This document shows positions 33,939 to 45,730 of a stretch of 64,000 nt of DNA, piece by piece. Source of the DNA: Cordilura impudica. Lineage: Eukaryota > Arthropoda > Insecta > Diptera > Scathophagidae. The notes beneath the pieces were generated by a model that searched no databases, was not told the origin of the DNA, and saw only the letters and a list, made by a program, of their open reading frames with translations. Where the stretch lies: the NCBI GenBank assembly GCA_963682025.1, contig OY821517.1, forward strand, positions 98,579,946 through 98,643,945, in the 5' to 3' direction. The number at the start of each line of letters is the position of its first letter. Position 1 is the first letter of the stretch. Position numbers and translations under genes: made by a program.

Positions 33939-34205
33939 TTAACGAAACATTCATATTATTTTTTAGAGTGCAAAAAACTATATTTTATTTATGAAATAAA
34001 TTTTATTACAAGATTTATATATATTGCAAAACTTATATGTATATTAAAATTTTAAAAGTGTCATGGAGTATTCTTTTGGAAATGTTTGAAGTAACTCAAA
34101 TTATAACAGAATCTGGTTTTTAATACTATCTTGATTTTTAAGTTTTTCTAGTTGAAACTTTACAATAAAAGTGATCTCGTAACTTAGAAAATTACAGTAA
34201 TTATA

Positions 34206-35775
34206 TCAGGTGTATGCATGAGTTTTTCCGTTTTCTTTAGTAAAAAAAAAACGTAATTTTTAAGAGTAATCAATTTTGTTATTCAAAATATAGGCCATCG
34301 ACTTCTACACATTTCGCTTAAGTTTCAGGTAATTCATTACTACCATGCCAGAAAAGTTGCCTTTCTTCTACCGCAAACTATTGTTATGTAAGCATTGTTA
34401 TGTAACAGAATTTCTTTGCAATATCCTTTGGCCCATTTCGTTCGTCTTTCGATTAATACTTTGTTGGCAATAGTGTTATATATTGACGGTTTCGCTTGTC
34501 TTTAAGAGTTCATAATACACAATACAGCCCTGCTCCGACCAGGAACATAGCATGGTCTTCTTACGGAAACTATTTGGCGTTGGTGTTAAAGGACAGGCTT
34601 CGCCAAGTGCAGGTCACAATTTTTTCAGCTTGGGGGGTTTCAAAATAAATCGGTTTTTCGTCACACGTCACAATTTGAAACAAAACAGATTTTCCTTCAT
34701 GACATTTCCGCAGCATTTCATAGTGACTTTCTGATTTTCTTATTGACGTTCATTCAAATTGTGTGGGATTCATTTTCCGAGTTTATTGATCATGCCCACT
34801 GCTCGCAAATGGCTGATGTTTATATCTTGTGACACATACAATGATTCTGCTAATTATACCCTATACCACTATGTGGTTTGGGTATAATGACTTTGTGCTG
34901 CTGTTTGTAACTACCAAAAATATTTGACCTAGACCCATCATTTATTATACCGATCGAATCAGAATCACTTTCTGATTCGATTTAACGATGTCCGTCCGTC
35001 CGTCCGTCCGTCCGTCCGTCCGTCTGTGTGTCCATGTAAAGATTGTAATTAGCTTCTATCGGCCATGGGATGAACGCTATTGAAATGGGTGAGAATCGGT
35101 CCATGTTCAGACCTAGCCCCCATACAAATGACCCCTTATGAAATCAACATATATTGCCATAAGATCCAAATTATCATACAAATCTTAGTCAAATTGGGTT
35201 TGTATGTAAATATTACATCCATTAATCAGTAGTCCAAAAATGATCCCTATTGGACAACTCTTAGTCATAGGCCCCATATAGAGCTGCTTCCCGATCTTCA
35301 CTTAAATCTATCAAAAAAGAAAAATATTGCACTGATTCTTCTCAAATTTTGTTTGTATATATTTTAGCAAAATACAAGAGACTTTACCAAACATAGTCAG
35401 GATCGGTCCATTTTTGGGCCTAGTCCCCATATAGATATAGCATCCGATATGAACTTTTTCATATCTGCAGCCGAAAAAATTAATAAACATTCCACTCAAA
35501 TTTGGTTTATGCTTATTTTCTATATCCAGTTAGTTGGGCCTGGATAGTCGGTCTAGACCGACTATGATTTTCTTACTTGTTCTCGTTGAGTTTGCAATTG
35601 CTCATCTTTACATTATTGTTGTCCACCAGCACGGTGACTGTCCTCCACATTGAAATCACCACTTTTAAATTACAGAAACCAAGGTCCGCATATTGTAATC
35701 GGTGGAGCAAACGATGACTTTAAACAGTATTTTTCTTTTTAGTAAATAAGAAAAACCTCAAAGGTTATTTGTCAG
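34206..35775 (-). pseudogene. Mariner transposase gene split by INE-A
   Basis: Right of the insertion the minus strand gives KSGDFNVEDSHRAGG and QLQTQREL. After the INE-A gap it resumes AESLYVSQDINISHLRAVGM and KLGKWIPHNLNERQ-like sequence, the mariner helix-turn-helix and linker (typical WVPHxL). Further on, blocks with LFCFKLWRVTKNRFI, KTMLCSWSEQG and LLPTKY correspond to the catalytic core. The C-terminus is HGSNELPET*AKCVEVDG, where family members read LPxRWxKCIxxxGxYF. Several stops occur. TCAGGTGTATGCATGAG at 34208 may be the outer inverted repeat beside a TA. The 728 bp INE-A lies inside the gene. Confidence 0.8.
34853..35580 (+). mobile_element. INE-A copy nested in mariner
   Basis: Has the complete 5' hairpin, seven GTCC/GTCT units and the 3' palindrome, ending TTCTTACTTGT before a T. 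Two deletions remove the GCAGGTCGCAAATATG block and the GGTCTCTAAACGC block. Mariner sequence resumes at once on both sides, so the insertion is precise. Confidence 0.85.
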
Positions 35776-36433
35776 GCACAAAACTCGACACGATCACTAA
35801 TCGATAAAATAAAAATTTTAGTTGTTGGCAGACTTCATCTGTGTATGTATGTAGTTTAAATGTCAGATTATTTCGCTGCGTACGTTTCGCTGACGTCATC
35901 TCTTTGGTAAACCGGATAAAGGGTAAGGTTACTTACGGTATTCAACAAGATATACAAACTAAGTTTGAGTAAAATCCGTATCGTTTGAATGTCTTTATAA
36001 AGATTAAGTTGTTAGGGGTGAGGTGAGAAATGCCAAATCAATGTTGGAAGCATCAGGTCAATATAGTAAATCCGCCAAAGGGTTTGGCGTTCTCCTGCCT
36101 TTTATATTTTTTCCTTATCTTGATGTCTGTTTGATTAGTTTTTCAGCTATAGCTCAAGACCCAGTGTAGCAGAGACATACGTAAATTATTTTTATTAATA
36201 TATCCATGTAAAAAATATAATTAAAATACTGAAGTATGTTTAATTTAATACTGAAAATATCACTTATAAGTGTCCATCTTGATTTACTGAAACTATTTGC
36301 TGCAGAATGAAATAAAAAATCTTCAATGGTTTTTGAGTTATAGCTGAAAAACTAAGCAAACAAATATCACGATAAGGAAAAAAATATAAAAGGTCTTTAA
36401 AAAAGTTTGGCCGGATAATGCCTAGTACGATTA

Positions 36434-37131
36434 CACTGTGGAAAAAATTCAGGTTAGCAAAAGTTAGGTCGACTCTGAGAGTGAGGGGTGAAAATAGAGG
36501 ATAAATTAGAAGACCCCTGTCGCGGCTTTTGTTTATGTTAGTTCGAATTTTTTTTTTAATCGACCCTCGAACTTTGCAGTCAAATGCCGATTTTCAGCAT
36601 ATTGTTTATATGGATTTTTGGCTACAAGTCGTCGACTGATTGATATTTTTTCAATCTGTAAAAACCAAATTATTGTAGAGACCTGTGCAACAATCAAATG
36701 AAATTTATTGAAGAAACTGAGAACAATATTATCGATCAAACAGAGAGCAAAAAAGACTTAGTTTTGTGGAAAATATTTTCAAAAAGCATGAAAAAAAAAA
36801 TAATTGTTCCATCATTTTGCTTCATAAGCGCCGCAAAAATTTTCTAAATCAATTTTTTAAAAAATTTAGATTGTTGCACAGGTCCCTAGCAATAATTTGG
36901 CTTTTACAGATTAAAAAAATATCAATTAGTCGACGAGTTATAGCCAAAAAACCATATAAACAATATGCTGAAAATCGGCATTTGACTGCAAAGTTCGAAG
37001 GTCGATTAAAAAAAAATTTCGAACTAACATAAACAAACGCCGCGATACAGGTATTCTAATTTAGCCTCTATTTTCACCCCTCACTCTCAGAATCGACCTA
37101 ACTTTTGCTAACCTGAATTTGTTCCACAGTG
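36434..37131. mobile_element. 698 bp deletion derivative of the CACTG transposon
   Basis: The termini CACTGTGG and CCACAGTG and the next ~250 bp match the transposon at 14933-18283. At about 36697 the left repeat stops after GTGCAACAAT and joins directly to the inner edge of the right repeat (CAAATGAAATTTATTGAA), so the whole gene is missing. It is preceded by TTA and followed by TTC, an imperfect duplication. Confidence 0.85.
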
Positions 37132-37154
37132 TTCTCTTGACTGGGAATTTCTCA

Positions 37155-37170
37155 CCCCCCCCCCCCCCCC
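37155..37170 (+). repeat. C16 homopolymer
   Basis: Sixteen cytosines in a row inside a very AT-rich window, at the outer end of FB-3 where the paired end has only GGGG. Probably a slippage expansion of a C-rich terminus. Its length may be an assembly estimate. Confidence 0.8.
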
Positions 37171-37172
37171 GC

Positions 37173-39120
37173 CTCCACCCTCCAGAATGGTTTTTTTACT
37201 TAGTATATAATAAGCATCATTAGCAAAATTTGACCAAGATATATTACATATAATATCTAAATCTTAAGGTTATTGAAGTGGTGGTTAGAGGGTGCACTCG
37301 TACTGATTTTCACTAATTCAGTACGCCCAGGAAGTAATTCTGAGTATCCCTAGTTCAAGAGTTTTATGCACAAACATCATATTTTTTCTAACAAAAGAGG
37401 TAAAATTATTGTTATGAATTCTAAGCGTTATTTCTCAAAAAGTAACACTCTTTTTTTATATCTACAATTAATGGAATTTTAATATTAATAATTGTTTTTT
37501 CTTCTTCCTATTTTCCAGGTGAGTAATACAAGCGAACTATACATATATGTACAAGTTTTTGTTCAAAAATTATTTTATTTTGAAATGGGTGAGTTGATAT
37601 TCCATTTAAAAATAAGTAATATGAAATGTGTGTGTTTCTACATATTACTGATCCATACCAACCAAGTTAACATGAAGGAGGGAGCAAAATCCTGAAAATC
37701 AATTTAATAAATTTGATAAAAAAAAAAACATTGACCGATTTAAACATCAAATCCTAAACGTTTTGAAAACAATTAAATGACAGATTTAACACATGCTTAC
37801 CAAAAGGTCCATTGTATTCATCACATCAAATCAAAATCGAATAATGAAATATTCCTTGGAAAAGCAATCTTTGCAGACAGTTTTCGGATTTAAATAAACA
37901 TCTCACTAAGTAAATGGGTTTAGACATTATGTGTGATATAAATTTGACAATTTGTTCGTATTACAGTGGATCGTATTTTAAAACTTGTCAGCATTTTAAA
38001 ATCTAACTGGCCATATTATTATTTTCATTTAAGTTAATGAACTTTTATATTCAGCCCCTGATAATACATATGAATGACATACATACTATACTAACATGAA
38101 GTCTGTCATCATTTAAACATCTATTCGTCTAATAAACTAAACAATAGTTAGTGAATTTATATGACAGTCACGTAAATTTAATTTTACTCATAGTTTGAAT
38201 ATATGTATGTCTATATATGACTATGTATGTATGTTTGTAAGTAAATTTTTCATATGAAATCATTAATATACAAAACAAAAAAAATATAACAACAGAAGTT
38301 TATGAAACATTTTCGAAGCACACACAAGAATTGTTGTTAAAGAATGACACAAAAAAAAAACTATACACAAAATTTATTTAAGCCAATTTTTCTATTTTTT
38401 CTTCAGGTCTTGAAACTATATTGCGTTAGTTAAATAGTCAAAGAATGTTTGTCAAATTATCATGCGCGAGTTAGGATCAGTGAATTTATATGGTACGAGT
38501 ACGATTACATGTATATGATAAGATTTGGCGTTGGAGTTCATAATCGTTGACAGTGCTAAATACCTGTTGTCTTCTAAGCACATTTTTACACCTCATTATT
38601 GCGAATTAGTTATTTATTGCAAATGTCTGCACATTTCCGTTACGCTTTTAGGCAGCGAACAATTTACACGTTAAGAAAATATAGTTGTTACTTTTTACGA
38701 TTTATTTTATGAATAAGTTTGACTTACAAAGAATTTTCATTTTTTTTTTTTTTTTCGTTTAGAAACACTTGAATTCGCTTAAGTCTTATATGCGCATATC
38801 GTACACAGATATTTACAACCAGTGGTACCAACTTAGATCAGCGCTTTTTCATTAAACAAATAACGTTTTTATTTTCTTTCAGCACCTATTGTAAAAAGGT
38901 GCTAAATTGGCGCTGTCCATTTTAATTTTTAAGTGCTTTTAAAATATTTTATATACAACAGATCATGTTTAACAAAATTTTGTATGTTTTCTTTTATTTT
39001 TTCAAAAAAAAAAGACGTTCAAATTATTTAATATCAAAATGGGAATTCATTTATTGTATCTTAAATGGTACAAAATAATAATAAAAAATATTAATATGAC
39101 AGAGAGAGCTTAGCAGATTT
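37173..39120. other. Unannotated AT-rich stretch
   Basis: No coding signal or repeat family recognised. Short TATGTATGTATG-type tracts occur at about 38205-38240. Confidence 0.4.
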
Positions 39121-39124
39121 GTGT

Positions 39125-39560
39125 GGTATCACCTATTATTTATGTGAGTAGCCTTGCCGAAAATAGGCGGGATCGGATCAGAGGGCGTGGCACCGCCCAT
39201 ACCAAGTAAATATATAATATCATATAAATGTTGTACTATAAAAGGAAAAGCATCGACGCTTTGCACGAGTCCATCAGATATTAATGTGAGCAGTCCGATG
39301 AAAATTGGGCGGAATATGATTAGTGGGTGTTGCACCTCCAATACAAACATATCAAGTATTGCGAAAGCGACGGTCTTGAAACTTTTGACAAGTACATTAA
39401 TTAACAATGTAAGTAGTAGTGGAAAATATGGGCGGAATCGCCCAATTCAAAAATCGGCAAAATTTTAAATCGCCAAAAATCAAAAATCGCCAAAAAGAAA
39501 AATCTTCAAAACCAAAAATGGCCAAAATCAAAAATCTCTAAAATGAAAAATAGCCAACTG
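39125..39560 (+). repeat. INE-C interspersed repeat with internal tandem units
   Basis: Three diverged units begin TATGTGAGTAG (39139), AATGTGAGCAG (39281) and AATGTAAGTAG (39406), each followed by GGGCGG-type sequence. They lead into a run of AAAATCGCCAAAAA-like motifs. A related block in minus orientation lies at 45255-45730 (shared: CTTTGCAC...TCCATCAG.TATTAA and GCGA.AGTCTTGA...TTTTGACAA). It is probably another non-autonomous family. Confidence 0.5.
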
Positions 39561-40165
39561 ATATTCTAAATTAAAGGTTAAGTGGTGTCAGATTTAATTT
39601 GGAAAATCCATTTCCTTCTCAGGACAGCTATATGTACTTTGCTCGATAGTATGAATGCCGAAAAATTTGTTAATTGTTGCACCGAATGTAAAAAGAAACA
39701 ACAAAATATTCTATATCAGCAAGAATTGAAACAAAAAAATATAAAATAAATTGAATAATTGCACAATACAAACTTTGTAGGAAAAATTGATTATGAAATA
39801 AAACACTTCAAAAAGTATCGATAAGTCGCAGAGAAGCGCGGCAAGGCATACAAGTCTTTATACATTAGTAAATAACATTTGAGATCATTTTTTGATTGGA
39901 CAAAATAAAGTATAAATTTAATTTATCTTATAGAAATACTAAAACATACCTAAAATTAATTATGATCTTATGATGCTTGAAGTCAAAATTTTAAAAAAAT
40001 TTTGGGATCGCTATTCATTCAGCCTGTATTTCATTCCAAATGTATGAATGTTTTTCCGCGAATCCATCGGAAAAATGCATCATTTTTCTATTAGAGTAGT
40101 CTTTTCATCGCTGGGTCATACGTAAACAAAAAGAGAAATCAGCTAGTGACGTCTCCAATTTTAGT
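39561..40165. other. Unannotated AT-rich stretch
   Basis: No gene or repeat recognised. Confidence 0.35.
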
Positions 40166-40169
40166 GATT

Positions 40170-40345
40170 TAAAATATTAACCCAGCTGACCTATTGAGGT
40201 TGTGATCGTGATTTCCTCAGTCAGACAGGCGGACATCGGTGTATCAACTCCGTGTTTTATAAGGATCAAAATATATATATTTTTTGAGGTCCAGATTTTT
40301 TTCTAATTAGTGTAAATGGAATGATATTCTTATTTATATACATGT
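40170..40345 (-). mobile_element. INE-B fragment
   Basis: Matches the minus copy at 23441-24228 through TGTGATCGTGATTTCC, CATCGxTxTATCAACTCCG, TTTATAAGGATCAAAATATA and TTTTTTTCTAATTA. The terminal hairpins are not retained. Confidence 0.65.
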
Positions 40346-40439
40346 TCGGTTATTATTATTTTTAAGATTTTTTTTCATGATTTTTGAAGTTTGTAGATTT
40401 TGGCCGATTTTATACCTAAGTATTCTCGCATTAGAGTTT

Positions 40440-40910
40440 TTTTTTCGCATAAATTTTACTCAATATTCGGGTTGTACATATTTTTGGAACACATAAATTT
40501 CAAACACTAAACTTTCTTTTAATCAGACCATTTTTGGACCTTATCTCCATACAACAAACTTCATATATGTGATTATTGTGGAACCAGATCTAAAAATATT
40601 CCTATCAAAACTGTATTTAATCAAGTCACTTATATGTTCCAAACACATATAAGCATAAATAAAAGTTGAGTAAGATATGTCACAGTTTCAAGTTTTTAGG
40701 TAGATGTAACTGAAACCCTCCCGGTTTTGCATGGTGACTATGAGCAGAATTAGTCATACCCTCTTTTTTTGCAGTTATAATTTTTGCTATACACGTATTG
40801 AGACTAGGTCTAGTCAATCACTAATTATCACTTATTACAAAAATGACCTTAAAATGGCTGATAAAAGATTCTGGCTAATATATTTATATTTGAGACCTGC
40901 AGTTTAAAAA
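40440..40910. mobile_element. Scrambled INE-A relics
   Basis: A plus-sense block (GACCATTTTTGGACCTTATC) is followed by minus-sense blocks (GAGACTAGGTCTAGTC, AATATATTTATATTTGAGAC and CTGCAGTTT). Heavy divergence and mixed orientation suggest at least two old fragments. Confidence 0.5.
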
Positions 40911-42165
40911 AATTGTTTGAAATTCGTTAGTAATAAAGAATAATTTGTTTAAACTCTCGTTGTATTTGCTTATTATATTCAAAACGTTAAATTATCATTT
41001 TCTTTCAACAAAACGTGCTTACATAAAGAATTAAACAATTACATACTGACATACAGGTATTTTGCGTTAAAATTGAATCAAAAAGAAAATCGTTAAATTA
41101 AATCGGATAGTGCAGAACGTGCGTGTTTAATATGATTATATGACCGATAAATTTTTATTATACTTAATACAAAGCGTAAGTTTAAGTACAATTGTTTCTT
41201 TTTATAGAATAAAATAACATTTGATTATTTATATGAAGGATTTTACGATTAACCTGATAAGGTTAATGAACTGTCATAGTGACACACTCAACTACTTATA
41301 CAACTGCTACCACTTTAGAACAGTGAAATAAAGCAATAGTCAAAAGTTAACGGTGCTGTCTTTTTTTTTTTTTGTGTGCTAAGTTCCTCTTTTTTTACGT
41401 TTTATTAGATTCTTCTTCAATTTAGCGATTAATTTTATAACTTTCATAATATTTAGCGGAAAATAAAGTAGTATTGACGCGTGTGGAATTTTTAATTTCA
41501 TATCATTTGACACTTTTTCCGGTCCTTTAAATAAAGTTTTTTTATATATATATATATATTCATGAGTCGCTGAGTGGTAGCTTATTGTTGTTTTTGTTTA
41601 TTTTTCATTTTGTTAGGTAATATTTGATTTGATATTAAATTGTGTTATAATAATTGTTAAGAGAATAAAACTTTCTTAATTAAAATTTTATTTCCTTAAA
41701 TGAAGTTAAAAAAACTTTCTCTTTAATTAAATTCCAGGTAACTTTGACTATATAATTGAAGAGATTATTTTGATAGTGTTATAGTCCACCTTTCTTCGAA
41801 CTAAGTTGTAAAAGGTTTTGCATTTAAATAATTTGAAAAATGTTATGAAATATTTTGTATTTTTTTTTTTTTTTTTTTTTTGCATATTTGTAATTAGGGG
41901 TGTTAAATTTATTTATAATATAAAAAATCATATTTGCTGCGAAATATCCACAGTTTTTTATGTTTTTTTTTTTCTCTCAAATTTATTCAAATGATATTTT
42001 AATAAAATATAATACGTATAAAAGATATCGTTAAAATTAAAATAATATATTATTTACAATATAAAAACACAAAAAAAAAACCCTAGAGACGGTATGTGCT
42101 AGAAACGAATTGATAATATTAATATAAGTTACGCTAATCACTAAATCACAGATTTGCTGACTCGA
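40911..42165. other. Unannotated AT-rich stretch
   Basis: No gene recognised. A TA-dinucleotide tract lies at 41547-41562 and T-runs near 41861-41882. Confidence 0.4.
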
Positions 42166-42170
42166 TGAAT

Positions 42171-44486
42171 GCACATTGGAGTGGCCCTTCATTATATGGA
42201 GGGGGAAGTGTTCGAATTTAAAATATCACTCCCCTAGATATATGTGAATAGCAAAAAATCTGAGAAATACAAAGTTTTGGGTCAATCAAAAAAATTTAGA
42301 AGTGACTCAACGCGACTGAAAATTTCAAGTGTTTTTCGACAACTTGTTATATGAATCGATTTCAGTACTAAATTATCTCTCCAAAAGGCTATATAACTTA
42401 AAAATGGAACGAAAAATCGACAAGCAATAGCAAATGCCCCAGACCACTTTTGTGCCAAAAAATAGTTCGTAAAATTTGACGGAAATTTTCTCAACTTTAA
42501 GAAATTAATTGAAGTCATAATTTTTTTTTAGGTTGCTATACCAAGGAGCACTCAGACATGAATTATTGTTTTTTTTCGCGTCTTTAACCTATTGCAAATT
42601 GAGACCAAATATGGAAAATTTTTTTGATAAAATTTTGAAAACTCCTTTTTTAAGTTTTAAAAAATTTTCTTAAACAAAATTTCAAAAAATGGATCCGCCA
42701 ATTTAAAGTTTTGCTAAGTATATGTTAGAGATTAACTGTGTGGATTTTTAACTAAATTCCTCAGCCAGAATTTTTTTTACAAGGAATTTTTTTTTGCGGA
42801 TTTCGAGAAAAATGAGTTGTTTATTAAATATTCAGTAAATTTGCTCTTTCTAAGTACTTTGTATCAAAAATTTATCAGTATTATACTATTAAATGTTATA
42901 ATTTATCTTAAGAGCCTAAGGTTTCGGAAAAAAATTATATGACCCCATTATCCCTTTTGGGTCCAATGTGACCCCAAACTAATAAAAGACAATTTATTCA
43001 AAAAGTTCAAATATTTTGTAAGTGCTGTTGAATTTTTAGATCCGACGCTTAAAATATTATAAACAAATATGTAGATCTTCCATGCTAAAAATTTGGAATA
43101 AATCGAACAACTCTAACCCATACCTTGCCGAGGACAAACCTTGAATTTTGACATATTTTAAAAAATTAATTTTTCTAGTAAACTATATGAAACCCTTACT
43201 CTGGGTTGGGAAATAAAATTGTGCTATATTTTACGAAAACTTACAATTATGTGCTCCTAGGGTTGAAATGATCTGAAATTCAGCACTATTTGCGAAATAT
43301 TTTAATTTTTTGACTTATTCGTCCTATACTAGCTTGGGGCATTTCTAGCGCCAAGTCTAAATAGCGTCAAATTATAAAATTATTATAATCACCAAATCAT
43401 AAAAATTCGTAAAATATATCACAATTTTATTTCCCAACCCAAAGTAAAGGGTTACATCTAATTTACTAGAACAATTAATTTTTTTAATATTCCACAATCA
43501 AAGTTTGGTATCGGCAGGGAAGGGGTTACCGTTATTTTATATATTCCAAATTTTTAGCATGGAAGACTTGCACATTAGGATATTATATCTTAAGCGTCAC
43601 ATCAAAATAATTCAACAGCACTTAAAAAATATTTGAATTTTTTTAACACATTGTCTTTTATTAGCTTGAGGTCATAAGTGACTCTAAGTCAAAAGGGATA
43701 ATGGGATCACATAATTTTTTTCCGAAAGCCTAGGCTATTAAGATTAAATATAATATTTAATAGTAAAAAACTGATAAATTTTTGATACAAAGTATTTAGA
43801 AAGAGTACATTTACTGAATATTTAACAAAAAACCAATTTTTCCCCGCGATCCGCAAAAAATCCTTGTTAAAAAAAAATTCTGGCACATGAATGTACTAAG
43901 AAATTCACAGAGTTAATCCCTAACATATACCTAATAAAACTGTAAAGTGCCAGATCCATTTTTTGAAATTTTGTTTAAGAAAATTTTTCAAAACTTTAAA
44001 AAGGAGTTTTCAAAATTTTATCAAAAAAATTTTCCATCTTTGGTCTTTTTTTTGCCAATAGGCTAAAAACGTGGAAATAAAACAATACTTCACGTCTGAA
44101 TGCTAACTGGTATAGCAACCAAAAAAATTATGTCGTTAATTGATATATTAAAGTTAGAAAAATTTCTATCAAACTTCACGAACTATTTACAAACCTGGGA
44201 CATTTACCATTTTTTGTCGAGTTTTTGAAGCTATATAGCTTTTTAAAGAAATAATTTAGTATTGAAATCGATTTATATAACAACTTGTCGAACAAATTGA
44301 TCTATAAAAGGAAATTTTCGTAAGATCTGAGAAAAAGTCATATTTTCCCCATATAAACACACTTGAAATTTTCCAAAAAAAACTTTGTATATCTCAGTTT
44401 TTTTTTTTTTTTGCTATTCGCCTATTTCTAAGGGGTAAGATCGAGAGTTTGAACACTTTTTTTTATTAAGGGCCACCCTAATGTAC
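42171..44486. repeat. Giant inverted repeat FB-4, ~2.3 kb
   Basis: Arms 42171-43265 and 43392-44486, about 1.1 kb each, are reverse complements with roughly 10-20% mismatch by eye, around a ~125 bp spacer. Anchors are CATTGGAGTGGCCCTT against AAGGGCCACCCTAATG, CGACAACTTGTTATATGAATCG against its complement near 44275, and CTTACTCTGGGTTGGGAAATAA against TTATTTCCCAACCCAAAGTAAAG. There is no coding sequence. The terminus resembles that of FB-2 (ACATTAGGGTG). Confidence 0.85.
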
Positions 44487-44725
44487 ATACATATATGTAT
44501 TACAATTGGGCAGAAAAAGCATCGAATAATAGAGTTGTAAAATTTTTAATTTGGCACACAAAAAAAAAAATAAATTCACTTTTAAAACACCACTCGAATA
44601 CATATAGATCACTGGAATGCCCTCTCGTGCTTCGTTACGACTGATCAATACTTATTAACATGTAAGGTTTCATAACAAATTTTTTCTATTAAGTTTGTAT
44701 TGTGCAATTAAAAGATTTTATTTTA

Positions 44726-45092
44726 CAAGCAGATTCCAACACTCGAAATTCGAGTGCAATTTCTAAGCAGCTTTATTTATCAACTTAGCCAATTCACAAA
44801 CAAACACTTTTATGGTTTATTATTATTGTGAATGAAGACAACAAAGTCATTAAAAAACACATTAACAAATTTAATAAAACGCACGAAGCATATGTATAAT
44901 TTTATGTATGTTTTATAAGAAACTTTAAATGCAATTTACTCAAAAGAAAGGAAAAACTTTAAAAATCTGTAAATCTGCAAAACTGCTAAAAAGAAATAGC
45001 TTTCAAATAATATACGTTTGATCAAAATCGGGATAAAATGGTAGAACAAAACAACGTTCACAAAAAATCGACTAGCCTATTAATATTATAGA
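44726..45092 (-). mobile_element. Non-autonomous Helitron, second full copy
   Basis: The minus-strand start is TCTATAATATTAATAGGC. The 3' hairpin GCACTCGAATTTCGAGTG is perfect and is followed by TTGGAATCTGCTTG, where CTAG of the sister copy has become CTTG. The interior matches the copy at 25734-26082. Confidence 0.8.
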
Positions 45093-45254
45093 TTTATTTT
45101 ATATTTTTTTATTTCAATGATTGTCGATATACAACATTTTTTGTTTTTTCATTCGATGCAAATATTATAAACATTTTCGGCGCTCCTACTCCGGATCAAG
45201 CTACATATAGCTGACTATGAGGAACAACACCAAACGATTAGCTTTTTATTTATG

Positions 45255-45730
45255 ATATTATTTGAAAAGTTTTTATTTTCGCGATTTTTACTTTTGACGA
45301 TTCTTAATTTTGGCAATTTTTGTTTTGAAAATTCTGGTTTTTGCCGATTTTCGTTTTTCGAGATTTTCGGTTTCGGCGGTTTTGCAATTGTCAAAAATAT
45401 CAAGACTATCGCTTTTATAGAACTTCATGTTTTTAATACCTGATGGAGTAGTGCAAAGTGCCAAGGCTTTCCCAATTTCATTCGACTAATCACATAAATA
45501 ACTCATGGGCTCACGCAAGAATCTCACAATTCAATGCTACGCCCATTGCTCCGATCTCTTCCATTTTCTATCCACTACTCACATTAATAGTAGATGACCT
45601 GAGTAATATTTGCAAAGCTGTCACTGTTAGAGTATTTTAGATATATATATATCCGATTCCGCCTTTTCGTCTTAATAATAGGTGACCTAGCGCAAAATCG
45701 CAAAGCTGTATCTGTTATATTAATAATGAC
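45255..45730 (-). repeat. INE-C interspersed repeat, second copy
   Basis: Minus-oriented relative of 39125-39560. It contains TTTTGCCGATTTTCGTTTTT-type tandem motifs (complement of the AAATCGCCAAAA run) and two GATGACCTGAG/GGTGACCTAG units about 100 bp apart. Confidence 0.5.

Larger units (their letters stand above)
36012..37172. repeat. Foldback element FB-3, second copy
   Basis: The outer ends GGGTGAGGTGAGAAATGCC (36016) and CTGGGAATTTCTCACCC (37140-37156) are inverted. Inner arms 36060-36165 and 36325-36425 share TTAGTTTTTCAGCTATA and TAAGGAAAAAAATATAAAAG in opposite sense. The 698 bp CACTG derivative is inserted inside. The same arms occur at 7033-7165 and 9215-9340. Confidence 0.65.

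Noticed and set aside
33834..34055. 73-codon plus frame near the piggyBac-like end
   Set aside because: It begins inside the non-autonomous element, contains a poly-Lys run from an A-tract and crosses the element boundary.
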